DNA of 33,234 nucleotides. Source: Nostoc flagelliforme FACHB-838 (GTDB lineage Bacteria; Cyanobacteriota; Cyanobacteriia; Cyanobacteriales; Nostocaceae). Below are positions 17,555-25,430 of the stretch, in pieces (the first letter of the stretch is position 1; each line of letters begins with the position of its first letter). The notes beneath the pieces are model-generated. The model searched no databases, had not been told where the DNA came from, and saw only the letters and a list, made by a program, of their open reading frames with translations. The position numbers and the translations under genes are program-made. The stretch covers positions 1 to 33,234 of the forward strand of contig NZ_JACJSI010000072.1 in the NCBI RefSeq assembly GCF_014698065.1, in the 5' to 3' direction.

Positions 17555-18382
17555 CTACTCTCCACTCCCCTCTTTAGCAATTTGAGCTTTTGCCTGTTGC
17601 CATAAGTTTTCCAACTCATCCAAACTGTAGTCAGAAAGGGGACGATCAACAACTGTCTCCATTTTTTCTAATCGCTGGACAAATCGTTGATTAGTACCTT
17701 GCAAAGCAGTGCTGGGGTCGAGGTTATGCCAACGGGCTAGCTGAATCACCGCAAATAGTAAATCGCCTAATTCTGCTTCTTGTCTTTCGGGTGTTTCCTC
17801 AGCTAAAGCCTGTTGAAACTCTCCCAACTCCTCATGAAACTTATCCCAAACGCCCTGAATATTTTCCCATTCAAACCCGATCGCCGCAGCCTTTTGGGAA
17901 ATCTTCATCGCCGCCGTCAGTGGGGGAAGAGTGCGCCCATAACGAGCAAGTTTAGCACTAAGTTTTTGCGCGTCTGGAGATGCTTCGCCCTTTTCCGCAG
18001 CTTTAATCTGTTCCCAATTTTGCCGCACCTCATCCACACTTGCCACCGACACATCACCAAACACATGGGGATGACGGCGAATCAATTTTTGGGAAATCCC
18101 CTGAGTTATTTCTTTGAGGGAAAATTGCCCAGATTCGCTAGCGATTTGGGCTTGCAATACCACCTGTAATAATAAATCGCCTAACTCCTCTGCGATCGCA
18201 TCTTTATTTCCACTCTTAATTGCATCCACCACCTCATAAGCTTCCTCAATCACATAAGGTGTAAGCGTCTGGGCAGTTTGAGCCAAATCCCAAGGACAAC
18301 CACCATCAGGCGATCGCAATTTTGCTACCACCTCAATTAATTCCTGCAACGCCGCCAAAGTATCAACATTGTCATTTGTCAT
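17555..18382 (-). CDS. mazG: nucleoside triphosphate pyrophosphohydrolase MazG
   Basis: House-cleaning enzyme hydrolysing (d)NTPs to monophosphates plus pyrophosphate. Two MazG domains: the first with GGCPWDLAQT, LTPYVIEEAYEVVDAI and EELGDLLLQVVLQAQIA, the second with FEWENIQGVWDKFHEELGEF and AELGDLLFAVIQLARW, carrying the EExxE/ELGD magnesium ligands. 275 residues, normal. The first four residues, MTND, come from a heptamer repeat, and the start overlaps the upstream DUF2227 gene by 11 bp, suggesting coupled translation. Confidence 0.95.
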   Translation of the reverse strand: MTNDNVDTLAALQELIEVVAKLRSPDGGCPWDLAQTAQTLTPYVIEEAYEVVDAIKSGNKDAIAEELGDLLLQVVLQAQIASESGQFSLKEITQGISQKLIRRHPHVFGDVSVASVDEVRQNWEQIKAAEKGEASPDAQKLSAKLARYGRTLPPLTAAMKISQKAAAIGFEWENIQGVWDKFHEELGEFQQALAEETPERQEAELGDLLFAVIQLARWHNLDPSTALQGTNQRFVQRLEKMETVVDRPLSDYSLDELENLWQQAKAQIAKEGSGE

Positions 18383-18405
18383 TTGTCATTTGTCCTTTGT
18401 CCTTT
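18371..18405. repeat. heptamer repeats GTCATTT x3 and GTCCTTT x2 spanning a gene junction
   Basis: Five tandem heptamers. On the minus strand they encode the last residues of the DUF2227 protein (KDKGQMTNDK) and, in another frame, the first residues of MazG (MTND). Confidence 0.9.
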
Positions 18406-19013
18406 GTCGTTCTTCCGTTGCTCTTTCTGCTAACTGTAGCTCGACGACTACCGCGACTTGTAACTTTCCGCTTCTTAATTTTGCCACTAGGAAGCAACCC
18501 ACGAATGCCCTGTTTTTGAAAGCGCTTGTATGCCGAACCGCCCCAATCACTAAGAGAATGACTCATCGCACCGAGTTCCAACCCTAAGAAAAGGGCGATA
18601 TATTCAGTATCGTATTGCATGAGCCATCGCCCCACAGTTTGTCCCAAATCTTGCCAAGTAAAACTCAGATTCCATAACCTTTGGGCGATCGTCAAAACGA
18701 CAATTGCCAAAATAGCAAGCAAACACCCCAGATAAAGTATCCGCAAAATCGTGCCAATAATCGGCCCGTGGGATAAAAAAGAACGATGCCGGAGACTTTT
18801 TTGATAAGGTAGCCAAATCCAGCGCAAGAAACCCCAGCGTTGAAATTGCACAGAATAAATATCTAAATCCGGGCCAAACATCAGCCCACCAAAGAGAAAC
18901 CCGCCTGCAACTAACAAAGTCGCATTGCTACTGTGAGTTTGCCAGAAAGTAACGCCCGCCACGAACGGCAGAGCATACATAGTAATGCGATCGTGCGTCC
19001 GACCAGAGGGCAT
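18372..19013 (-). CDS. DUF2227 family membrane protein, putative metal-binding
   Basis: 213 residues. Conserved pattern of the family: MPSGRTHDRIT at the start, GPDLDIYS, RHRSFLSHGP and a late SHSLSDW, with His/Asp placed like a metal-dependent hydrolase of the YdjM kind. Hydrophobic segments at about 16-36 and 92-112. The C-terminal 30 residues are basic and low-complexity, and the final ten are encoded by the heptamer repeat, so the native tail may have been replaced. Upstream of and overlapping mazG. The substrate is unknown. Confidence 0.85.
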   Translation of the reverse strand: MPSGRTHDRITMYALPFVAGVTFWQTHSSNATLLVAGGFLFGGLMFGPDLDIYSVQFQRWGFLRWIWLPYQKSLRHRSFLSHGPIIGTILRILYLGCLLAILAIVVLTIAQRLWNLSFTWQDLGQTVGRWLMQYDTEYIALFLGLELGAMSHSLSDWGGSAYKRFQKQGIRGLLPSGKIKKRKVTSRGSRRATVSRKSNGRTTKDKGQMTNDK

Positions 19014-19126
19014 CCTAAATCCTGAGTTAACTGAATACTGAGTCAGTATAAGAGAAAAAAAGATTTTCTTGAAACTACTAGCGCAATGCCAAATGTTTTG
19101 CTATATTAGTTAAGGATTAGTCAAAC

Positions 19127-19199
<73 letters not shown>

Positions 19200-19206
19200 T
19201 TAATAA

Positions 19207-19239
19207 TGTACATTCGCAGATTAAATGTCGGTGTGTGAC
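19207..19239. other. candidate transposon left-end sequence beside tRNA-Val
   Basis: It begins TGTACATTCGCAGATTAAAT, then GTCGGTGTGTGAC, 7 bp after the tRNA. From memory, left ends of cyanobacterial Tn7/Tn5053-like elements, including type V-K CRISPR-associated transposons, begin TGTACA followed by TnsB sites of the form TGACAAATTA..TGTCG. Only one site is visible and no matching right end was found in the window. Confidence 0.3.
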
Positions 19240-19320
19240 TTTACCCATAACTTTGGCGCAACGGCAAGCTTATGCTTCCAATAAAGGGTGGCAAGGTTAT
19301 GGTTCCAGTTGGGTAAGCTG

Positions 19321-19629
19321 TTATAGTTTTACATATAACAGCTTACCCAAATCACGCCGTGCATCATTAAAAGCAGCGCGGACTTGTTTATATCTAAAAC
19401 ACCCCGGATTTGGCATTAATTCACAAACGCGACCTTCTGTGGGATACACACCCTGAGCATTAAGGCTAAGGACAATCTCTCTAACTTCGCTGCAAAATTT
19501 TTCTATGCTTTTGAGACGGCAAGCTTTATTGTAATTACGACATTTAGCAGAAATAGCACTACACAAATCTGGAAAGTGTCTAGAAATAGTTCTATTGTGA
19601 TGACCTAAACGCTTTGCAACTTCTTCCAT
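19321..19629 (-). CDS. helix-turn-helix protein fragment, resembling a TnsD/TniQ C-terminus
   Basis: 102 residues from an ATG at 19629; the frame is open back to 19689 and reads KNRALLAIFAGNEEPPPTMEEV, so the true protein was longer. Two HTH-like units are visible: EEVAKRLGHHNRTISRHFPD with LCSAISAKCRNYNKA, then a diverged unit around LNAQGVYPTEGRVCELMPNP, LRYKQ-like helix and AFNDARRDLG. This R.L(G)....T..RHFP.LC.AI...Y pattern is what I associate with the DNA-binding C-terminal part of TniQ/TnsD proteins of cyanobacterial Tn7-like elements, but also with other HTH proteins. Probably a truncated relic. Confidence 0.4.
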   Translation of the reverse strand: MEEVAKRLGHHNRTISRHFPDLCSAISAKCRNYNKACRLKSIEKFCSEVREIVLSLNAQGVYPTEGRVCELMPNPGCFRYKQVRAAFNDARRDLGKLLYVKL

Positions 19630-19648
19630 TGTTGGTGGTGGTTCTTCA

Positions 19649-19860
19649 TTACCTGCAAATATTGCTAATAATGCCCTGTTCTTGCAAGGTTAGGGAATCT
19701 TCTGGGTTGAGTTCACTGATTTTTACGCCAAATCCTCTAACTTTAAACTGTTTCCCTTCTTTATTGATGGTTAATTGCCTTCACTGAGGTGTTCCATCTT
19801 GTCGAGTGAGGAGTTCAATTTTTCGTTGTATTCCTAAGTACAGAATTTCCTTAATTCATA
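19649..19860 (-). pseudogene. decayed unknown gene fragment
   Basis: Upstream of the HTH fragment a second minus-strand frame reads ILYLGIQRKIELLTRQDGTP, then a TGA (19781-19783), then RQLTINKEGKQFKVRGFGVK and ISELNPEDSLTLQEQG, ending at 19649. It looks strongly coding but I cannot name it. The stop replaces what may have been Trp. It overlaps the N-terminal part of the HTH frame, so a rearrangement or frameshift joined the two. From 19861 to 20073 I see only a palindrome. Confidence 0.4.
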
Positions 19861-19925
19861 GCGAGTTAAATTTGGCAATACCCTGCAATGACAATGAATG
19901 CGTCGACCGCTTTGTTAATGCGCGG

Positions 19926-19944
19926 CTTGCATTGGCAATGCAAG
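19926..19944. repeat. 19-bp palindrome
   Basis: CTTGCATTG-G-CAATGCAAG: perfect 9-bp arms with one central base. It resembles short dispersed palindromes of Nostoc genomes; it could also act as a terminator after the RTX gene at 20074. Confidence 0.6.
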
Positions 19945-20073
19945 ACTTTGGACGTATCTTAGCGCCATTCCATCAATATCCTCTTGTGCAAAATTGTCCT
20001 CATTATCATTTGCATGAACTTTTTTGGGTGGTTTTCCCACAAAGTCAACACCCTAGCAGAGTGCTAACTCCGA

Positions 20074-23000
20074 TTAAACAACCACAAAATTCTTTTCGGT
20101 TAGTGACAATCCAGTAGATAATTGTGCAAATTGTACCTGAGTAAACCCAGACGCACTGCCATCAAGATCAAAGAACAATCCACCTGTAGCGCTGTTGTAG
20201 ATAAATCGCTGAGTACTAGTAGTTGCAGATGCTCCGATAGTAAACTGAAACTGACTTGTCTGAAGTGAACTGATTGATAACCCGCGACCAAAGCCAGCAG
20301 CCGATACCTGAATCAGTTCATCAATCGCGTTAAAGTCATAAATCTTATCAACGCCTTTATTGAAACTATTGAAAGCAAAGGTATCAGTACCAGCTCCTCC
20401 AATTAGGGTATCATTACCGTTGCCACCTGTGAGAATATCATTGCCATTGCTCCCTACAATCAAGTCATCGAATTGTGTACCTAAGATGTCTAATCGTTCG
20501 ATATTATTGTAGCTAACAATATTCGTGCCCACTGTAATTGAGCCAATGTTAGTAGTAGTATTGAATGTCGAAGTGATTCCCTCGGCAAGGTTATTGTTGA
20601 TATAAGTGGCATTATAAGACAACAAATCTTCACCATAGCCTCCATTGATCGTGTCCCTGCCACTAGCGCTCACATATATCGTATCGTTGCTATCACCCCC
20701 ATCTAAAAGATTATCGCCTGTTGAATCGTTAGCATTTAAGGTATCGTTACCAACGCCACCAATGAGTGTGTTATTCCCTAAAGCAGGATTGTATGAGATG
20801 TCGCTTGATGAGGCACCGATCGAAAGATAATCATTACCAATGCCACCAATGAGTATGTTATTGCCTGTTGAATAGTTAGCATTCAAGGTATCATTGCCTC
20901 CGCCACCATCGAATACATTATTGCCTGTTGAATAGTTAGCACTCAAAATATCGTTACCAACGCCACCACCGACTAGATTATTACCTGTCGAATAGTTAGC
21001 ATTCAAAATATCGTTACCAACGCCATCACTGAGTAGATTATTACCTGTTGAATAGTTAGCATTCAAGCTATCGTTGCCAACGCCACCATTGAGTAGGTTA
21101 TTACCTGTTGAATAGTTAGCATTCAAAATATCGTTGCCAACGCCACCATTGAGTGTGTTGCTACCATTGAGTATGTTGTTATTTAAGTCACGGATCAACG
21201 AAAGATAATCATTGCCTTCGCCACCATCGAGTAGATTATTGCCTGTTGAATTGTTAGCACTCAAGCTATCGTTGCCAACGCCACCATTGAGTAGGTTATT
21301 ACCTGTTGAATAGTTAGCATTCAAGCTATCGTTACCATCGCCACCATTGAGTAGGTTATTACCTGTTGAATAGTTAGCATTCAAGGTATCGTTACCAAGG
21401 CCACCAATGAGAGTATTATTCCCCGCGCCACCACGCAGCAGGTCATTGCCACTTAAGCCATCAAGGGAGTCATTCCCGCCCTGACCATTGATCACATCAT
21501 CTGAGTTGTCAAAGCCGTTTACATAGTTATCCAGGTCGTTAAAAAAGGTAACTGTGTTCTTGCCGAACAGGTTGTTTTGGGTGGAGTTAGCATTGACGAC
21601 ATCAAAGCTGTCACTGATGCTAGTTTCCTTATCAAACTGAATATTGCCCAAGTTGACAGTCGCTCCAATAGATTTGCTGAGGTTATCCAGCTTTTCCAAG
21701 GCAAAGTTTTGCAAAATGACTTTAGCACCAGACACATCTTCAAAGGTAATTTCTAGATTGCTGCCGTTCTGGGTGAGCAGCAGATTTTTAGCACTCAAGC
21801 CTTCACCATGAAATTTGATGGTATCCACTTCGGCAATCACTGCTGCTGTCGGGTTTGTTCCTTTACCGACGCCACTGAAATCAGTGATAGTATCAATATC
21901 GTTATTGTCATTGTAGTAGCTGTAAACAAACTGATCCTTGCCACCACCACCAGTCAAAGTGTCGTTGCCCTGGGAGCCTGTAATGGTATCGTTGCCCTGG
22001 GAGCCTGTAATGGTATTGGTATCGTTGCCTGCAAGCCCCTTAATTGTGCCTGTGTCATCCAAAAATGAAAAACTTGTAATGTTATCAATACGCTCAGAAG
22101 GGGTATCAATAGTAAAAACACCAGATCCAGTTCCTCCTGTAATAGTATCGTTGTCTACAAGTCCCTCAATTGTGTCTGTGTCATCTAAAAATGAAAAACT
22201 TGTAATGTTATCAATACGCTCAGAAGGGGTATCAATAGTAAAAACACCAGATCCAGTTTCTCCCGTAATAGTATCGTTGTCTACAGTGAGCAAAGAGCTA
22301 AATACCTTTTGATTGCTGTCTGGACTGTCATCAAACTCTTGGATTGAATTAGTTGGATCTAGATATGAAACAACAGAGTAATTGCCAATCGGGATATCGC
22401 GAAACGCACCACTCCAAGTCGCTGTTCCCAAATTGAATGGGTCAATCGAAGAAACAGTTGTATTACCAATTAGGTAATGAGAACCAATACTATTAGTAAC
22501 ATCGGCATCAGTGGAAGCGTAAAAAGAAACGGAAAAAGTGCCTGTCGCGGCTGTACCATTGTTGCGAGGATAAACTGTGATGCTGAAATTTTCTCCATGT
22601 TTGATAATATTCTGACTAAAACTTTTAATAGTTGTGTTAAACCACGTATCATAATCTACTAAATCAGCTTTGTCAGTGGGTTTGCGCGTCGTATTGTCTG
22701 TGTTGATCGAGTTTTTAATATCGTTATACCTAGTGCTTGTAATTCGGGTGAACCCACTAGATTTGTATGGGGTAGGATTGATCTGCGTTGTTGAAGTTAC
22801 TCCATAAATAGTCGGTTCATTTGTGTTGGGCTTATAAGTCCAGAGAGGACCTCCACTGCTTCCGGGAGCAACATCTAGGTCTGTACTATACGCCCTCAAG
22901 TTAGTTGTACTGGTAATTTTTCCACTCTGAGTCCACATATCATAGTTGTCATACCGTTGATCACCGTTGGAATCAAACTTATCACTAGGATATCCAGTGA

Positions 23001-23484
23001 CATTCATTAAAGTTCCACTGCTGAGATTATTGTCATATCCATAGTCAAACCAGCCAGTGAAGTTTCCAATATTACGGTCAAGAGTAACCAGTCCTAGATC
23101 ATAATCAAAATTTAGAACAGTTTTGGGTTTAGTCTGATCGCCATCAGTCCATGCCTTATAAGAACGTATATGAACCGATTTGGCTTCACCATAGTACTCG
23201 TAGTCAGCCCGGTTTGCACCATAAATGATATTTCCTTTAGAACCAAGCATCACCTCAATCTTATCTGCCCATCCCCCATACTTTGTTTGATATACACAAT
23301 GACCTGCTGTTAAAAAGTGGTAGGGAGAAATCATGGCACCAGAAGCATTGCTGATAATATCATCAGCAGTATCAATAACCCCATCTGGGCCTTTCCAATG
23401 GATTCTCATCTGTCCTACAGCACTAAACGGAAAACTTTTCGTGTCGCTAACCTTTGTCCGACCATCAGGGGAGAAAACAGACAT
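20074..23484 (-). CDS. secreted trypsin-like serine protease with CARDB and RTX calcium-binding repeats
   Basis: 1136 residues, no N-terminal signal peptide. Residues 1-260 form an S1/V8-like protease with triad His62 (LTAGHC), Asp129 (DYDLGLV) and Ser210 (GSSGGP). A CARDB-like domain follows at about 270-400 (FSQNIIKHGENFSITV... IQEFDDSPDSNQ), then two near-identical 40-residue units (VFTIDTPSERIDNITSF), then RTX-type calcium repeats. A set of nine 20-residue units NANYSTGNNLLNGGVGND lies in the middle. The C-terminus has classic GNDTLIGGAGTDTF repeats and the hydrophobic tail LSLTEKNFVVV usual for type I secretion. An extracellular calcium-activated protease or adhesin is likely. Start ATG with AAGGA upstream. 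Confidence 0.9.
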   Translation of the reverse strand: MSVFSPDGRTKVSDTKSFPFSAVGQMRIHWKGPDGVIDTADDIISNASGAMISPYHFLTAGHCVYQTKYGGWADKIEVMLGSKGNIIYGANRADYEYYGEAKSVHIRSYKAWTDGDQTKPKTVLNFDYDLGLVTLDRNIGNFTGWFDYGYDNNLSSGTLMNVTGYPSDKFDSNGDQRYDNYDMWTQSGKITSTTNLRAYSTDLDVAPGSSGGPLWTYKPNTNEPTIYGVTSTTQINPTPYKSSGFTRITSTRYNDIKNSINTDNTTRKPTDKADLVDYDTWFNTTIKSFSQNIIKHGENFSITVYPRNNGTAATGTFSVSFYASTDADVTNSIGSHYLIGNTTVSSIDPFNLGTATWSGAFRDIPIGNYSVVSYLDPTNSIQEFDDSPDSNQKVFSSLLTVDNDTITGETGSGVFTIDTPSERIDNITSFSFLDDTDTIEGLVDNDTITGGTGSGVFTIDTPSERIDNITSFSFLDDTGTIKGLAGNDTNTITGSQGNDTITGSQGNDTLTGGGGKDQFVYSYYNDNNDIDTITDFSGVGKGTNPTAAVIAEVDTIKFHGEGLSAKNLLLTQNGSNLEITFEDVSGAKVILQNFALEKLDNLSKSIGATVNLGNIQFDKETSISDSFDVVNANSTQNNLFGKNTVTFFNDLDNYVNGFDNSDDVINGQGGNDSLDGLSGNDLLRGGAGNNTLIGGLGNDTLNANYSTGNNLLNGGDGNDSLNANYSTGNNLLNGGVGNDSLSANNSTGNNLLDGGEGNDYLSLIRDLNNNILNGSNTLNGGVGNDILNANYSTGNNLLNGGVGNDSLNANYSTGNNLLSDGVGNDILNANYSTGNNLVGGGVGNDILSANYSTGNNVFDGGGGNDTLNANYSTGNNILIGGIGNDYLSIGASSSDISYNPALGNNTLIGGVGNDTLNANDSTGDNLLDGGDSNDTIYVSASGRDTINGGYGEDLLSYNATYINNNLAEGITSTFNTTTNIGSITVGTNIVSYNNIERLDILGTQFDDLIVGSNGNDILTGGNGNDTLIGGAGTDTFAFNSFNKGVDKIYDFNAIDELIQVSAAGFGRGLSISSLQTSQFQFTIGASATTSTQRFIYNSATGGLFFDLDGSASGFTQVQFAQLSTGLSLTEKNFVVV
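20705..21400 (-). repeat. 60-bp tandem repeats inside the RTX gene
   Basis: About nine copies of a 60-bp unit encoding NANYSTGNNLLNGGVGNDSL-like 20-mers, two blocks of them interrupted by diverged units around 21160-21235 and 20790-20830. Many copies are almost identical at the DNA level, implying recent amplification by slippage or recombination. Confidence 0.9.
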
Positions 23485-23997
23485 AGTTTTAGATCCTTAT
23501 ATTCTTAAAAAATCACCTTTTGGAGACAATACCTTTGCCAAAAAAAGAGGTGGTCTAAGTTTTACCGAAACAGCCCAAGAAGCACATACCTTATTATTAG
23601 GCATTCCTGTCAAAACCAGCCCAGAGCGGCAATACAGGGTAAATTCCATTCACCAAAACCATACAGGATTTTATTGGCTCAGTTTTTTGCCTGAAGATTT
23701 TTTCCATGTCTTCAAATACTTAAGTATGATGTTAGAACTATCATATCAACCTCTTCAAAGAAAGCACTTGTGACTAAAGTCACAAGTTTGACCATGAAGG
23801 GTGATAACCAGATTTGAAAATGAAAGTAATAACTGTAGCGAACTGCAAACATAAACGCTTTAAACCGCAAACAAGGCGATTTTGAAACCACATTAAGGGT
23901 CTTGTCAGCTTTTGATGATGATGGAAAGTCACGCGTTTTAAGGTAGAAGGCAGAAGTTGGAAGGAGGAAAGATATAATTAAAGTACTTCAACTGGCA
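23485..23997. other. no confirmed gene between RTX protease and cupin locus
   Basis: A plus-strand frame from about 23500 to 23773 (ending SYQPLQRKHL) has protein-like composition but overlaps the start of the protease gene on the other strand and has no plausible start there, so it may be a relic. The rest holds the palindrome at 23767 and otherwise nothing that I can name. Confidence 0.35.
23767..23786. repeat. perfect inverted repeat, 8-bp arms
   Basis: CTTGTGAC-TAAA-GTCACAAG. Small hairpin at the end of the ORF relic; no T-run follows, so a dispersed palindrome is more likely than a terminator. Confidence 0.65.
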
Positions 23998-24657
23998 TTA
24001 GTCAGCAATCCTTCCTTCACTAACTGCCGCGCTAGAATCAACATTTTGCTTTAAGAACTTTACACAATTGTTACTTTTTAAAAAGCCAATTGGCAGATAT
24101 TTTCTCAAAGAAATATTTTGTTCACTAGCTAATATCAACGCAGTAGAAAGTAAATCGATCCATCTGTAAACATTGATACCTACAGTCAGATGAAGAGAAG
24201 AGGATTCAGAGGTTAAGGCCTCGTGAACATAGCCAGAAGGAATATACAAAAGATCGCCAGCATTTAGAATAACCTCTTGTATTGGCTTCGGGAGCTTTTC
24301 TTCTGGTAATTGTTGCTGGTTCATTCGTAAAAGTATGAGTTGAAAAGTATCATATATGCGCCAATGTTTAGAGCCTTAAATTTGTAAAATTAAAACTTCG
24401 TGAGTGTCAAAATGTGGAGTAAAATCTTGTGAATTACTTGGTGTCATATACATATTAATATGAACACGATGATTGAAAAAAGTTTCTAAGCTTCTATAAA
24501 AATCAGCCAGCAGTTTCCAGCGATGTTGAAGACCGCGCAAGATGACTGTACTTCCTTTATTATACTCAGCATAAATTTCATGAATATTATGTACTCCAGA
24601 ATTTTCTTGAACTGAGTTAATTGGTACTGATTTTCCATTATTAAAAATTTTCTCCAC
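23998..24657 (-). pseudogene. cupin-4/JmjC-like oxygenase gene broken by one in-frame TAA
   Basis: Two ORFs (24376-24657 and 23998-24324) lie in the same frame and join as one protein if the TAA at 24376-24378 is read through: ...HFDTHEVLILQI / GSKHWRIYDTFQLILLRM.... Family expectation at the stop is Glu or a similar residue. Iron ligands are kept: HxD in TPHFDTHE and the distal His in IPSGYVHEA, with GDLLYIPSG before it. This is the 2-oxoglutarate-dependent hydroxylase family that includes the ribosomal arginine hydroxylase YcfD. The N-terminus (GTG at 24657) is shorter than usual. It lies 40 bp downstream of an NHLP-type precursor relic on the same strand, suggesting peptide hydroxylation (inference). 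Confidence 0.85.
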
Positions 24658-24697
24658 TAAAAATAATTTAGAAGTACAGCTTTTTATTGCATTAATC

Positions 24698-24967
24698 CTA
24701 GTTGATATTCAAACCTGTAGGTGCTGCTGTACCAACGGAAACAGCCTGTAAATCGGCTTCGGTTAATTCCTGTGTATTTGAGTTCACTGGCAGAACTAAA
24801 GCCAGAGAAGTTGAAATTTATTGAAAAACTGTTATTTCAATATCATCAGGAATATTGATACCTTATTTTGCAAGAGCAGACTTAGAATTATTGAATAATT
24901 CTTACTTATATGAAGGATCTTGAGAAGCACGCTCTGAAATTTTTTGTTTGATTCCTTGCTTGTTCAT
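24698..24967 (-). pseudogene. NHLP-type (nitrile hydratase leader) RiPP precursor with three in-frame stops
   Basis: A single frame from ATG 24967 to TAG 24698 encodes 89 residues: MNKQGIKQKISERASQDPSY, K, stop 22, ELFNNSKSALAK, stop 35, GINIPDDIEITVFQ, stop 50, ISTSLALVLPVNSNT, QELTEADLQAVSVG, then TAAPTGLNIN. This is the nitrile-hydratase-alpha-like leader layout (R-A-x-D-x-x-[FY]-[KR]-x-x-L, P-x-A-L, G-I-x-I-P, V-L-P, E-L-[ST]-E-x-[DE]-L, then a VSVG site like the GG cleavage motif). Core peptide would be about ten residues, without Cys. All three stops are TAA (24902-24904, 24863-24865, 24818-24820) at positions where E or Q is expected. No indel is needed. Confidence 0.8.
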
Positions 24968-25252
24968 TGTTGGTTATCTTGATTTTTTTACCTTGTAACT
25001 TAAACAATAAAAGGTATAAGATATAATTACAATACATAATTTTTATGTTACAATAACTTTTTTTTAGGTGCTACTAAGTAACTAAATAATGTATATCTTG
25101 CTATGAAGCAAACTGGCCTTTTTTTAGATAAATTCAACTGATACTTTTAAACTAGCGATTTTTATGCAACCATCATTATTAATCTATATCTGCTTATTAA
25201 TTATGAATAATCGCACCTTGTCATAAAAAAGCACTGCCATATATGAAAAAGC

Positions 25253-25423
25253 ATGCCTATGGTTGATAAATTGGTTGGAAAATTTGCACTTATCACTGGA
25301 GCAGCATCGGGGATTGGTAAGGCAACAGCTCTTGCATTTGCACAATAGGGAGCAAAAGTGGTAGTTGCTGATCGACCTGACTTTCCACATCCCGTGAAAA
25401 GTCAGGCCCAATTCCTATTTTGA
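25253..25423 (+). pseudogene. N-terminal fragment of a short-chain dehydrogenase/reductase
   Basis: Starting at ATG 25253 or 25259 the translation is MVDKLVGKFALITGAASGIG, KATALAFAQ, stop TAG (25346-25348), GAKVVVADR. The TGAASGIG dinucleotide loop and AFA.xGAKVVVADR strand are diagnostic of SDR enzymes; Glu is normal at the stop. Similarity ends abruptly after VADR at a hairpin (25376), so the remaining about 200 residues are missing. Confidence 0.85.
25376..25406. repeat. 13-bp inverted repeat at the SDR breakpoint
   Basis: CCTGACTTTCCAC and GTGAAAAGTCAGG form a stem with one mismatch. It begins exactly where SDR similarity stops, so it may be the end of an insertion or deletion event, such as an insertion-sequence end. 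Confidence 0.6.
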
Positions 25424-25430
25424 AAATGCA

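Noticed and set aside
20705..21400. Regularly spaced repeats suggesting a CRISPR array
   Set aside because: The 60-bp units are contiguous, in frame and encode RTX-like residues; there are no unique spacers.
21808..22312. Plus-strand ORFs opposite the RTX gene with repeated VSLPWEPVMVS-type sequence
   Set aside because: The repetition is only the antisense of the RTX and duplicated units.
23500..23773. Plus-strand frame ending FFHVFKYLSMMLELSYQPLQRKHL-like residues
   Set aside because: Protein-like, but it lacks a plausible start, begins antisense to the protease gene, and I cannot match it to a family; kept only as a possible relic.
24818..24904. Alternative genetic code (TAA as Gln) to explain the precursor stops
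   Set aside because: Intact neighbours such as pyrG and the EAL protein end in TAA in the normal way, and TAG and TGA also interrupt nearby genes.
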